Shown here one piece after another: positions 26,190-37,510 of a stretch of DNA of 64,000 nucleotides; position 1 is the first letter of the stretch, and every line of letters begins with the position of its first letter. Location: NCBI GenBank assembly GCA_034670405.1, contig JAXDDX010000003.1:4831001-4895000 (forward strand). The letters run 5' to 3'. The notes beneath the pieces were generated by a model. It ran no database searches, had not been told where the DNA came from, and saw only the letters and a list, made by a program, of their open reading frames with translations. The position numbers and the translations under genes were made by a program. The DNA is from Hoplostethus atlanticus (lineage: Eukaryota; Chordata; Actinopteri; Trachichthyiformes; Trachichthyidae).

Positions 26190-26560
26190 CTCCTTAATCC
26201 TCACCTTCAAGATTAAGGCATTAATTAAGGAAGCATTTGGAGTAGACCTGGCTGAAAATTAGCTCCAGCGAGTGCATCGTTCTCTGGCGCCAATGCCCAA
26301 CGAGAGTCAGCCAAGACTGATAGTCATGAGTTTCCATAGCTTTTGGAGTGGGATAGAGTGCTGGTTGCGGCAAGGCAGCAAATGCCCCTTTTTCCTGATA
26401 TGACCAAGGATGTGCTGGAGAAGAGGCGCAAATGTTCCGTTACCAGGAAGAACCTACATGAGATGGATGTCCGATTCACACTGGCCTACCCTGCGGTGCT
26501 TCAGTTTTCATGTAAAGGCGAGGATGAGTTTTGACGATCCCTGTAAGGCCATGGAAGTAT
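26190..26560 (+). pseudogene. L1 ORF1, C-terminal part (broken)
   Basis: Downstream of the Rex1 insertion the ORF1 C-terminal domain resumes in several frames: LQRVHRSLAPMPNESQP, then LVAARQQMPLFPDMTKDVLE, then KNLHEMDVRFTLAYPAVLQF. These match the order 'L.RAHRSL...P', 'FFPDMTK.V..KRR' and 'YPA.L' of fish L1/Tx1 ORF1. An ATG at 26343 opens a 63-codon frame, but it is an internal fragment rather than a start. Frameshifts near 26330 and after 26535 break it. Confidence 0.65.
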
Positions 26561-27009
26561 GTATAATCTAATTAACAAGAACTGCGGTGCATTTGATGTA
26601 GACTTGTTTTGTTTTTTTATTGGTCCATGAGGCCAACTTTTTCCCAAAACTCATGATGCCAAAGCTAGGGCATGTTAATACAAGGATGCAATTGTATGCC
26701 ATGTAGTGAATTTTGAAGGAGGGGGAATGGGGAGGTTTAAAGCAAAGGTAATTCTTGGAAGTGCCATTGGATGGAGAGTCTCTCCCAATGGACAGGGAGA
26801 AGTGGTGGGTTAAAGGGGAAGGGTTGGGTAAGTAGTTATGTTATTGTAACTGGTTAATGGTAGGTGCAGGAGTTTATTGCACAACAAGGACAATTATCTT
26901 GTGTTTTAGTTGGACAGCACAGGACCATTTTCGTGATGAGGTTAGACCTATTTGCCTTCTACTTACTAAGGCTCCCATATCCAAAATGCAAATCGTGGGC
27001 TTTGGGTAT

Positions 27010-27910
27010 CTAAGGATACTTACTTGGAATATTAATGGAGCATAAAACCCTATAAAGAGGAAATAGCTATAGCTGTTCATGCTATCTTAAATCTCAACAG
27101 GCCAACGTGGCATTTATCCAAGAAAGTTACCCTGGTCGACTCAGAGGTGGTTGAACTTAAGAGGGATTGTCGGGCAGGTGTTTTATAGCTCATTTACCAG
27201 TAAGAAGCATGGGGTAGCAATAAGGTGCATACGAAATGTAATTTTGTAATGTTAAAGCAGCACAAAGATTGGAAGGGAGACTCCTGTGTGGAGGTCATAG
27301 TCAACGGTATGAAGCTGAATCTGTGTAATATACAGTATATGATGGAAGTTTTATACATAATGTGAACAAATGATTGGGGCACATCGTTGATGAGCATACA
27401 GTGATAGGTGGAGACTTTGAACACTTTCAAGATAGTGTCCTAGATAGAACAACCTATATTAAGAGTGTACCTAAGGATAGACTGGCAATACATCTTCTTA
27501 TGAAAGATATAGGTTTAGTGGATATTTGGAGATTAATTAATCCTAGAGAAAGGGAGTACACCTTTTATGCTCATAAACATAAATGCAATTCAGGTGTTGG
27601 TTATTTCTTAATCTCTAAGGGTTTTATTGAGTCTGTCATCGAATGCAAGATTGGCGTTATTGTGCTGACAGATCATACAACATTGGAGCTCTGTGTAGCA
27701 GCAGAATCAAATTCGGCCAAAAGGAATAGATAGAGATTCAATACTTCTCTATTCCAAGACCCAGTATTTAATCATTTACTGTCTCTGGACCTTGAGAGTT
27801 TTTTTGAAATGAACATTGGATCCACAGAGAAAATAGGCACAGTCTGGGAGGCTTCAAAAGCATGTATAAGGGGGAAGATTATAGCATATAGTAAAAGAAC
27901 ACAGTGAGAG
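27010..27910 (+). pseudogene. L1 ORF2 endonuclease region (broken)
   Basis: L1 ORF2 starts with an APE-type endonuclease that nicks target DNA. Its opening appears as LRILTWNINGA followed by a stop and NPIKRK, matching 'L.I.SWNVNGL..PIKR'. From about 27374 a 119-codon frame gives VIGGDFEHFQDSVLDRTT (the GGDFN box with the Asn replaced by Glu), DIWRLINPREREYTFYAHKH, YFLISKGF and VLTDHTTLE (the S/T-DH box). The usual SRIDY is degraded to SGVGY. ORF2 text (FFEMNIGSTEKIGTVWEASK) continues to about 27905. The many stops and changed catalytic positions rule out activity. Confidence 0.75.
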
Positions 27911-28082
27911 TTAATTGCAACTTAAATAAAAAGAAACAGAAGAAAGAAAGTCAGAAAACTATAACGAGTCTTTACTTAGGTTAAATGATATGTATATATG
28001 TAAGCTGAGTATCCCCTTTTGAAAACTAATTGAAATGAAACTACTTTACTGATTAACAGACTTTCAACAAACTATTCAGTGT

Positions 28083-28375
28083 TTGGTTGGAATGAAAACC
28101 TGCATACTCTTGGCCCTCCGTGGCACATGGTTGCCCATTCCAGACCTATGGCGAAACCTGAAATGTGCAGTTTGTGCAATCCAAGGAAGAAATAGACCGG
28201 GTTGCAATTGCAAGACTGGGAGAAAATGTCAGCAGAAAGGTGCAGGAAGCTTATTGATGGTTACAAGAAATGTTTGGAAGCAGTTATCATTGCCAAAGGC
28301 TGAGCAAATAAGTATTAGAAAAGGGTGCCAATAATCATGGCCATAGCTAATTTTCAATTATGGAGCCATAAAAGA
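28083..28375 (+). mobile_element. Tc1/mariner transposase C-terminal fragment
   Basis: A plus-strand frame shows a degraded Tc1 transposase end: PPWHMVAHSRPMAKPEMC (frameshifted 'PSQSPDLNPIE' region), then MSAERCRKLIDGYKKCLEAV and IIAKG-x-ANKY, matching the Tc1 ending 'C..L...Y...L..VI.AKG..TKY'. It is followed by AGGGTGCCAATAATCATGGC, which resembles the terminal-repeat side of Tc1 elements with 'GGGTGCCAATA'. It is inserted in, or joined to, L1 ORF2. The stops in place of Gly in 'AKGG' and 'KYY' show decay. Confidence 0.6.
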
Positions 28376-28569
28376 TTTTTTTTTATGTGTGTTCTTGATC
28401 GTGTGCTGTTCGAAATCGATTGATGAATGTGTGAAAAACAAAAGTTGTTTCCATTTACAATTATTTCAGAAGATATTGTACACAATAATCAGAACTGTAG
28501 GCGGCCTGTATAAGTATAAAGTATACCTACCATATCAAGAGATGATAGAAGTGATCACTTTAATTTGAA

Positions 28570-29326
28570 AGAGAAAATAAACTTTTGGAGATACTTACAG
28601 TTCAGAAGTTGTATTGGAACCACAGATATAAATTTGGTAAAATTCTATTTTGAGTTACCCAAATCGGCACACAGCTTCAGTCTTTTATAACATGGTTGCA
28701 AGTGCTCAGTATGGGAAGTGTGAAAGCCTGAGACTAATTTGGCACAGGGATTTGAAACGTGAGGTTGGGGAAGGCACATGAAAAGAGATCATGTCAAATG
28801 CAGGTTGGCCCATTAGGGATGCATGGGGTATTTTATAAAATTATTCACAGGTACTATTATACACCACTGAGGCTTCACTACTTCTGTTGGAAATGTAAGA
28901 CCGAGGCAGGTACATTCAATGTGGAAATGTCCTTTTGTTCTTGCATTCTGGAAAGAGGTTGTTGGAAAGCTGGTGAATGGCTACAAAAATCTGTACCAGA
29001 ATCTCCCCATGCTTTGTTTAATGGGAGAAATGGCTGTGTTACCGCCAGGGATGTCCAAAGCCAAGTTTGGCTTAGCGCTAGAGGGTCGCATTAATGCAGC
29101 TGGAATTATTGTTTGTAACTGGAAGAGTCATGTGAGACCAGAATGTACTGAATTGGTCAAGGTAATGACTGATAATGCATCCTATGAATTGATGATAGCC
29201 AGGGTAAATGATAATAAATTATTCCAGATTTGGGACCATTTTCTGAAATATATAAAAGATGTGAATGGGAGACTACAGGAGCTGAGGAAAGATAGCCTGT
29301 TACTACGTGGTGTCCTTTCCAGATGA
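28570..29326 (+). pseudogene. L1 ORF2 C-terminal part (broken)
   Basis: Reading frames from about 28570 give FWRYLQFRSCIGT, NLVKFYFELPKSAHSFS, RYYYTPLRLHYFCWKCKTEA and then, in the frame opening at 28919, MWKCPFVLAFWKEVVGKLV and so on to a stop at 29326. 'H..WECP.V..FW..V' with an upstream C..C pair is the cysteine-containing C-terminal region of L1/Tx1 ORF2. The last 135 codons are intact, the longest surviving part of the element. No poly(A) or simple tail is obvious after the stop. Confidence 0.75.
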
Positions 29327-31375
29327 AGATGAATAGGTCTACATACAGCATCTTGTTTTTCATCAGGCGGTGCTGCTGTCTTAGCTGTTGTGTTTTTGTA
29401 TTGTAAAAACACCCTTAAATTATTGATTTCTATAAATAGTACATTGCCCTTCAGTTTACATTTCAGTCATGAATACTCTGTAAATCTAACTGGTAGGCCT
29501 GAAAGGAAAAATCTAACAAAACAGTCAATAGATTTTTAACAACAAAAATGAAAATCCCTTTTGCATTTGGCAATGCTATAATGGCATTACTCCTCAAAAT
29601 CCTATTGGTAATCACAGTTTGTTGCTCCCTCTACTTGTTCAAATCTCCCTTTGGCATGTTGAAGTACATAACTGTGCACTTTCTGTATTGATGATAAATG
29701 AAGAGTTGCCGCTCCTTCTTGTGTCTAATGATTTGTGCTCCCGCCTCTACTTCTTTTTTTGCTAATTGGCAAATTAGGGCAGTCAAAACTGAGGTTGAAA
29801 TCATTTAAAATAAATGTTCAAAAATGTAATTTCCTTGAGAAAAATACTAAGGGGTATACTAGATTTATATACTATACTAGATTTGGGTGAAAGTTAGGTT
29901 AAATCTTTGTCTCATTCAGATCCAAATCCCAAGGTCTATTTTGATTACAACCAATGTGGATGTGGTTCTCTGTGAGGTTCTCTGGGGTTCTCCACCCTTG
30001 TATCATGGAAGAGGTGTTTTTCTACTTAAAAAACTCATCTAGTCACATGCACCCCTTACACAACAGACAGCAAATTTAACAGAAAATGAATCCTCTTGTA
30101 TTTGATAGAACCATCATTTCTCAACGAGGTTGTCATCCTTGTTCAAGCCTGAACAAGGATGTAACTCAAAAACTCGGTGATAGCTGACGTTACCTTTGAA
30201 ACACCACGTGAACAGAATCTATGTACATATATACAGTGTAGTCTTGTTTTATGCTTCTTTCTTAGTTTGGAGCGGCCATCTTTTCATTCCATCAGCGCTA
30301 CCCAGAGTCAGCCGGGTGGTAAATATGCCACTTAAATTCATTAGACATTGGCTCATAAAGAGAGTAATTATTTGGAGTCCTGTGCCTCCATCCGGTTAGC
30401 GTAAGAGTCAATTAGGGTGAACAACTGAATGTTAACTGGCTCATTAGGTGGTGGGAAACAAAGCAAATGTCACATTTCCATAGGGGTAGTGCTTTTCAGA
30501 GAGTTAGCAGGCCAGTTTAAAGAAGACAATCCATACAGAGCATTTAATAATTTTACACACTGGACTGAACATTTTGCACCACGCTGTGGCCGCTACGCCC
30601 ACAATCAGCAGTTTGGCGGTTATCAAAAGGCTAACCTGCTACAATAGTTGCCTGTGTTGAGATAGATAGAAGTGGTGGACGCACATATCCATTCTTCCTC
30701 ATTACTAGAGACTATTACATTTGAGAATCATCGTATCAAATGAAATCATTCCTCCAATAAAGAGTTGCTATAGTAAAGATAAGCAATAACTTTACCTGAG
30801 TAACAAATTAGAGTTTGGTGGTTAACACAATTAAATTCCCAGACAAACTGCAGGGTATCGCACAGCATTAACCTTAAAATTCAACTTAAGCAGTGAAGCA
30901 TTTAATCATTTCATGCTCTTCAGATGAGAATGAAAGTGTCTGAATTTCCTCATTGGCACAATTGTAGGAATTCAACAAAATTAGATAGAGGTTAGCTTAA
31001 AAAAATGAACAATGGGGACATGTGGTAGGCAGTCGATAGTTATCAGAGGTTAATGGACTGTACTGTTGAGTACCTGGGTCCTCAATGACAAGACGACCCC
31101 AACTATAAAAACGTTGACTATCTCGCTGGACAAATGTGAGGTTGCCACGATGCTTTCAGGCACACACTTCAATTGATATATTGATACATTTAAAATACAT
31201 AAATTGTAGAAATAATAATAATAGGCCGTTATTGATCTCAGGTGAAATAGGGAGAGCACCTACTAGCTTATTGATTCGGAGGGATCTTTTTATGATGTGT
31301 GTTTGGAGAGCACAATGACCATCTGGAGGGACCGGTTTACATCTGTGTGTCTAGATGAATATTGGTGGTTTGTGA

Positions 31376-31411
<36 letters not shown>
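31376..31411. repeat. (AC)n microsatellite
   Basis: About 36 bases of perfect AC repeats. Confidence 0.96.
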
Positions 31412-31412
<1 letters not shown>

Positions 31413-31765
31413 GGGAATGGATGATATAGTGCTTGACAGCTGTACCAAGTAGACTTTTGGGGTGGCTGTAAAACACAAGGAGTCAGAAGAATGATTCTGG
31501 AAGACAACAGAGGAACTAATTTCCTTTCAGAGTAGCAAAGAAAGTGACACTTAAAGACCCCGTAGTCTCGCTGTGTAAGTCACTGTTGTAGTCTAACTCA
31601 ACTCACAGTGGCTGGTGCAGCTGCAGCCCTGATATTGCTGACTGGTCTGAGAGCAATAGAACAAGTTCAAAAACAAACAGCAGTATTTTCAAAAAGAATG
31701 CTATCATGAGGAAATGGAAATAAATTAACTGCAAATATCACAAACAATGACACAAACATGACATG

Positions 31766-31787
31766 TACACACACACACACACACACA
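31766..31787. repeat. (AC)n microsatellite, short
   Basis: About 22 bases of perfect AC repeats. Confidence 0.93.
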
Positions 31788-32745
31788 AATGTAATTGTTG
31801 CTCTTTTGCTGGTCACAAATGGAAGGCAATGCCGGTGAGAATGTGAGAAGAGAAATATTATTCAATCTTTATTCTCATCCATCTCTCTCTATCCCCGTGA
31901 CTCTACTGAAAGTGTTTTCCTATTGGCAAATATGGCAATGCTTTGGTAATAAATCATGAGCAAAAGCTGTGGCCCCCAGCTCAACTGACACAATTCTCAA
32001 CTATTGGATTTCTCTCTCTCTCTGTGCATATGTTATCACGGCAGCAGTGCCACAAACAACAGCAGTTCGGCTGCCAAAAAAGGGTGACGGTTACCGCCAC
32101 CTTAATAGAGTTGCAGAGCTCCCTGTTTCCTCTCGCCTCACCTATCTGTCAGAACAATTCATTAGACGTCAACGCGACAGTCTTTTAAGTTGATCCCCTT
32201 GTCAATGTCGTGCATGCTTTTCAATTAATCTTCATGAGAGGCCGTGCAATAGTTAGTATGGCTTGTTCTCCAAAATACTGTTATTATAGTTTCTTAATAA
32301 ACTGTTCAAAACATTGATAAAAGAATATGTTTTCCCATCCAGTCTTATGTGGAAAAACTGCACCGAATGAGTTGATGGTTACGCTGCTCAGTCTAAGTAG
32401 AGCACTCATTAATAAAGGATGGAAATATTTATTTTTATGTGGACGAAATGTTAAAGCGATGCAAATTACACTGTGCAACTCAGACACATTTCATATTCTC
32501 AGACTTATCTTCCGTTGCAAATACAGCCAATAAAACTCTGAGCATAACAATTGGACCTGCAAGCAAGGTTAAACATTTGCAGCTGTGCCCTCTGCGCTAT
32601 TTCCAACTCTGTCCGGCAAATGTGTTTGAGAAGTGTTTAGTGAGAGGGTGAAAAAAAGAAATGCAGATTAGTCACCAGAAATTGGATTTGTGCTTGCCAG
32701 AAAAGCATCCTGAAAACATGTGATGAGCTTCACAGAGCCAGAAAC

Positions 32746-32747
<2 letters not shown>

Positions 32748-32785
<38 letters not shown>
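32748..32785. repeat. (GA)n microsatellite
   Basis: About 36 bases of GA repeats ending in a short G-rich GTGGGTGT stretch. Confidence 0.96.
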
Positions 32786-32788
<3 letters not shown>

Positions 32789-33639
32789 GAGTGGGTGTGG
32801 GTGTACACAACAGCTACTGTAAGAGTTCTTCAGAGATAGCAGATGATCCAGAGTGCAGCATGGAGAGTGCAGGCGTCGACACAGTCATCATATCACAAAC
32901 CTGACAGCCCTTATGAGAGGATGCTGTCCGACTTTGTGAATATTTCTTCTGAATTGTAGCGTTTTTGTTTTGGAGAGCGATGCCCTTGAATATTTTTAAA
33001 GGTGCACGCAGCAAAAAGGATTTTGTTTGACGGCAGTTTCCCGCCAATGATCTTAACTGTGATTCCCTTTTGTCTCTCCTTCATGTTTACATCTTGGACT
33101 CGACCGTCTCATGAAATTGTGCATCTTTCTACTATTAATAAGCTACTTCTTTTGGGAGCAGATGGGCAGCAAAAGAGCACCAGAGCATGACAATACAATG
33201 AGTCTGCTAATTGTAACATTCAGCCAAGCAGACAGTCAAGCCGCATTGTCAAGAGTTGCAATGTAGGCTCTGGCAAAGACAGCATCATTTTCATGAGAAC
33301 GAATGGGTATTCAAGGGACCACAACCATTAACTCGACATCCTTTCACAATGATTGACATCATAATGCTGGTTAAGCCATTATCGGTCCATTGTCAGAGAA
33401 AAATATTGTGATAATGATATGTTACCGTGTGACGTACATAATGATGCTGCCTAACACTTGACACAGAGCCACTTTTGATTTTGGTCGGGACTATCAGTAA
33501 CAAGTTAAAGTTTCTAACTGTGGAAGAGCATTTCTGAAAATACAGTAACTAACTTTTATCATCTTGAATTCTTCTCTGCCTCTGCATTTCAAATCACAAT
33601 TTACCCATTTATGTTTTGGTTTAATTCACTTTTGTATTT

Positions 33640-33920
33640 TGTATTTGTACATTTGTATTGTTCATATTCTTTTTATTCTATTGTTATTATTATTTTCTTA
33701 TTTCTTATAATATCTTTTCATATATTTTAGTGTAAATTTCTCTATTTTATATTGTATTCTTGACCTTTGCCTTTTACAGTACTTGCTTTTATTCTTGTTT
33801 TGTTTTTATTCTTGCTGTTTATTGTTATGCACCAAATACCAAGTCAAATTCCTTGTATGTGAAAACATATTTGGCAATACAACTGTTTCTGCTTCTTCTT
33901 CTGATTCTGTGGAGGTACAA
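33640..33920 (+). mobile_element. LINE 3' end with TTCTGA-type tail
   Basis: T-rich sequence leads to CCAAATACCAAGTCAAATTC, CTTGTATGTGAAAACATATT, TGGCAATACAACTG and TTCTTCTTCTGATTCTG. The order 'ACCAAGTCAAATTCCTTGTATGTG...TTGGCAATAAA...TGATTCTGATTCTG' is a frequent 3' terminus of a fish LINE (CR1/L2 group). Here the terminal AATAAA has become AATACA. No coding part is attached, so it is a 5'-truncated insertion. Confidence 0.6.
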
Positions 33921-34774
33921 TGTCAGTTGCAAGGATTTCAGCACCAAGGACAGCGCCTTATCCAAACATTGCACCCGTTATTGATAATAATAGTCATACA
34001 AGGAAAAAGTGAGAGTCAGTGATTTGGAAATAGGAAATAAATACATGATTACTTCATTACCTCCATCAGGAGACGATTTCTGTCAGAGATTTAACTGATC
34101 ACCATTAACATTTACGCTCTTTAACCATGAAAAAAATCACCTTGAATATCCATCACTGGCGCACTTCATGATATTGGACTTTTGGCACAGCATAGACCAG
34201 GCCCCACTTAATTTTTAATTTCCTCTCAAGATTCATTACTCATTCCCCGGGATGCTTGTCAGAGCTCATACAATTCTATGTGACCCTGAGCTGTCAACAC
34301 ACTGCTTATATACAACCACACCTCCTGTCACATAACTAAAAACTGTGGCTTGAAATTTTAACTGGATAACATTCTTAGGGATGTTAGTTTACATTTAGCA
34401 TCTTTCCTCTAATGAAGCTTTGATATTTGTGGCCACAATCAGAGGTAGGTGGTATTCTCCAATATATCAAATTAAAATATGAGTTTTCTTAATTGCCGGT
34501 TTTTGAAAAAAAAACTGTCTGTAATCAGTGAGAGGAAATTTCTGTGTAAATGGAAACTACACAAATATTTTATTATTGAAATCTGAGTCCTTAATGGGAA
34601 GAATATTTCCCATACATATAAAAATATATCACTGTGTAATTATTTCTCATCAAACAACCATATGGTGTGATAAAGGCTGAACGATTCAATCACAAAAAAT
34701 ATGTGATCTCAGCTATTTGGCTCCCCAGTTGATCAGATTGATTAATTAATTAAAAACATATTTTAATAATGTAT
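33921..34774. other. No gene seen
   Basis: AT-rich noncoding sequence with no recognised repeat. Confidence 0.5.
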
Positions 34775-34950
34775 TTAAAATGACACTAGCCAAGATTTGT
34801 ATGTAAAAGTCCCAGCCCAACATATCAACCTAAATCAAAAAGTTGGGCTGCATCTCCCCTAATTGAGACCCTGTAGAGTCGCCCTATTTGCCCAAATGAA
34901 ATGCTGGTGTTGGGTATAGACACTCTGCCCACAGGAAGTGATGGATCAAA
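34775..34950. repeat. MITE-like repeat, partial copy (family of 59300-59605)
   Basis: It begins TTAAAATGACACTAGCCAAG, comparable to TTAAAAATACACTATGCAAC at 59300. It shares TAGAGTCGCCCTATT, the following AATGAAATGCTGGTGTTGG (against AATGCAATTCTGATGTTGG), and a later CTG(C)CCACAG. The right half does not match, so the copy is truncated or diverged. It also holds a perfect 8-bp inverted pair, AGCCCAAC and GTTGGGCT. Confidence 0.5.
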
Positions 34951-36851
34951 ACTTGATTCAGTGAAATAGGAATTGTTGAGGAAGCGATTGATTATTTGAA
35001 AAATGAACTCCTCCTGTTATGAGATCCTGCTCTTAGTTACGGACAAAGCCAAATTGCATGGCTAACCATGCTAGCTAGCTAGCCAGATGATGCCTGGTCA
35101 GTTAGTGCAGGGTAGGCGTAGTATTTGCTCGTTGTCTTTGCCATTCTCCAGTATCATGCTCAGTTGGTTTTAGTCTAATGGGCAGTACATTCTGCCACTT
35201 TAGAAGTTTTTTGAAGGTGTTTATTGAACAGCGGCTCCACTTCCATCAGCTTGTCACTGACTTGTCTTGAGATCCATCACTGTGATCAAATTAAAGTGTG
35301 CGAAAATCTGAATTTGACAGTGTCCTTTTTTATTTTAGAGAAATCGGAGGCGTTTTAGAGTAATGTAAAAAGTACTGTAATTAGAGAATAGAATAGAATA
35401 CAAAAATATTGCTTTCAAAAGTATCTTGATATAAATGTGTGGCAGCCGTCCATGCCAACTAAAAGACAAGAAAACCAGGTTCTCTTGTCATGAGACATCA
35501 GCACAGTTAAGTTGCATTTGAGAAGAGCATTATATATAGCTACAATGTGAAAATGTTTAGTTACAGTTATATTTTCACAATAATACAACTTTGACTTCAT
35601 ATTATTAACTATTTACTGCTCAATATAGAACAGAACAGATTTCTACCACCCCGGGGAGATTCAACTTCCTAGCCTTGCTGGTGTTAGCGATTAACAGGGG
35701 GTATTTACTGTCTGTATGGCATGGATATCTATTTTCTGCAGCTTATCATTGCCAGTTGTAGAGAAGACATAGACTAAGTTAAATATATATATTTAGTTCT
35801 GAAGGCTTTAGCTCAAGCCCTGTAATTAGCCAGACAATGGAAGTTATTCTCGGCTGTGCTTATGCTGGCATTTCATTCTTGATGTCTCACATTCCTGAAT
35901 TTGTTTTATTTGCTGACGTGCAGACTCCTTTCTGAACTTCAATTAGTGTGAAATTAAAGAGAAAGGTCAAGGAAACATTTTTTGACAGTTAGGTGTTATC
36001 TTTAAAGCTTGGATTGATGCTGTATGTGTGAGTGATCCTTTTTTTAAAGTGGTACTGAGCATGGCATCACCTGAATTCCTGGTCATATCTACAGAAAGCT
36101 GTTTGATTAGAGGGACGATAAGACAAGATATGATCTGTTCTCCAGCAGATTAACCTCTCTCATTCAGAAGATTACTTTCCAGTGTATTTTGCAATCCACT
36201 TCACTGACTTTATAGTGCTATATTCTCTTTCATCTCCGAGGTGCCCGATAGGCCAACAAAATCTGCACAGGGAAGAACCTCAAGTCGAACTGAAATCAAA
36301 GCTGAAAAGAAAATAGGAGGGGTGCACTGCCTTTTCCAGTGCAATGTGTGTGAGGAAGGAGATAACAGCATGTAGATACAACAGACACTTTAATGATGTC
36401 TACAACAACAGTGTCTAACAAGCTAGGAAACATTGTCAGAGCGGCGGTTCATATTGTTTCACCAGGCTTCACTCAAATACTGCATCGTAAACATCACAGT
36501 GGTAAAATGCAACTGATATCAATACGGTATTTCCAAGATGGCTTTTAGGAATTCAGGAGAAAAGAACTGTAGGTTTGGTTCCAAAATACAACAGAGCCCA
36601 ACTGAGTCCCATTTTGGAACCAGTTCTTTGGTATCGCAGTCTAAGATTCAAGTTTTAAGATTCAAATAGATGTACTACATGATTTTTATACAATCAGACT
36701 CTGTTCCTATCTGGGTCTTAAACTGTTAATAACCCCATTAGATGTATTTAGTCTTTCTGATATGATACTCAACTCAAAATATGACTTTTTATTTGGATTA
36801 TAGTAGTAGATGTAGTTTCCCATCATGCTGTCAGCTACAGTTAGTTTCTGA
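34951..36851. other. No gene seen
   Basis: AT-rich noncoding sequence. A short AGAATAGAATAGAATAC run lies at about 35384-35400, and GCTAGCTAGCTAGCC at about 35069. Confidence 0.5.
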
Positions 36852-36926
36852 ATTGATTTTAAGATTTTATTGATCACCTTTAAGGCACAGATGGGTCTGG
36901 CATTAAGCTATATAACAGACCTTTGA
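36852..36926 (+). mobile_element. LINE reverse-transcriptase C-terminal relic
   Basis: A plus-strand frame of 24 codons reads IDFKILLITFKAQMGLALSY followed by ITDL and a stop. This is the conserved 'FKILLLTFKALNGLAP.Y..DLL' segment just downstream of the reverse transcriptase in abundant fish LINEs. The surrounding sequence is too decayed to extend it. Confidence 0.6.
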
Positions 36927-37436
36927 GCCAGATCACAGCTTGAGGTCCTTGGACAGGTTAAGTCTGAATATCCTCAATAGATGTGTGCCTTACATAAAGC
37001 CAACCAAATGTTCAGAAAATGTCCTAATGCACATGTTTGTGGCAAAATATATATATATTTATTTCTAATATATATTCAGGTCATTGGAGATAGACAAATA
37101 TTTACATTTTCTTGATATATCCTGCTTAGAGGGCAATACAACATTGTATATGATATCATGATCAGAGTTGTTTTCTGTTGTTGTAGAGGGTATCATTTAT
37201 TTATCTGGTGCCTAATGAGTCAAGAATATTTATTTTTTCGTTTCATCATTTCTGAGAGCTGACTTTAAACAAAGAAATGGGACTGTTTTTTTTCTGCCCC
37301 TGCGAGAAAAGTAAGTACAGCACTTATCTCTATTCTAGCTAGAGGTAAGATACAGTAATTGGAACACACTCTGTGCACCACAACATGAGAGAATAATGGT
37401 CTTAACCTTCACAAAATGCCTCATTAGCATCGTCAA

Positions 37437-37510
37437 CCACAGAGGGAGAGCGGGACCAAAGCAGCTCCCTGAGGCACACCAAAATCATTGCCCACGTTGT
37501 CCACATGAAG
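37437..37510 (-). mobile_element. Possible LINE reverse-transcriptase motif relic
   Basis: On the minus strand a short frame reads DNVGNDFGVPQGAALVPL then SLCG and a stop. It resembles the 'GVPQGSVLGPLLF' motif of non-LTR reverse transcriptases. Only about 22 codons match, so this is weak and could be chance. Confidence 0.3.

Larger units (their letters stand above)
24976..29326 (+). mobile_element. L1 (Tx1/Swimmer-like) retrotransposon, decayed and nested
   Basis: A plus-strand L1 skeleton can be followed from an ORF1 start to the ORF2 C-terminus. It is split by a minus-strand Rex1-like insertion (25384-26178) and a Tc1 fragment (28083-28375). The reverse-transcriptase core of ORF2 is missing: the endonuclease region is followed within about 700 bases by the C-terminal part, whereas an intact ORF2 would need over 2 kb between them. 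Many stops and frameshifts show it is dead. The order of insertion is L1 first, then Rex1 and Tc1. Confidence 0.75.
29327..33639. other. Gene desert segment, no gene seen
   Basis: No exon supported. It holds a perfect 12-bp hairpin at 30134-30161, AC microsatellites at 31376-31411 and 31766-31787 and a GA microsatellite at 32748-32785. Blocks at 30290-30470 and 32030-32260 are complex and non-repetitive with TAATTA/ATTAG-type sites, and may be conserved noncoding elements. Confidence 0.5.

Noticed and set aside
32998-33060. Additional TTAAAGGTGC-terminated element
   Set aside because: A matching left terminus is present, but no inverse copy was found downstream within 2 kb, so it may be chance or a solo end.
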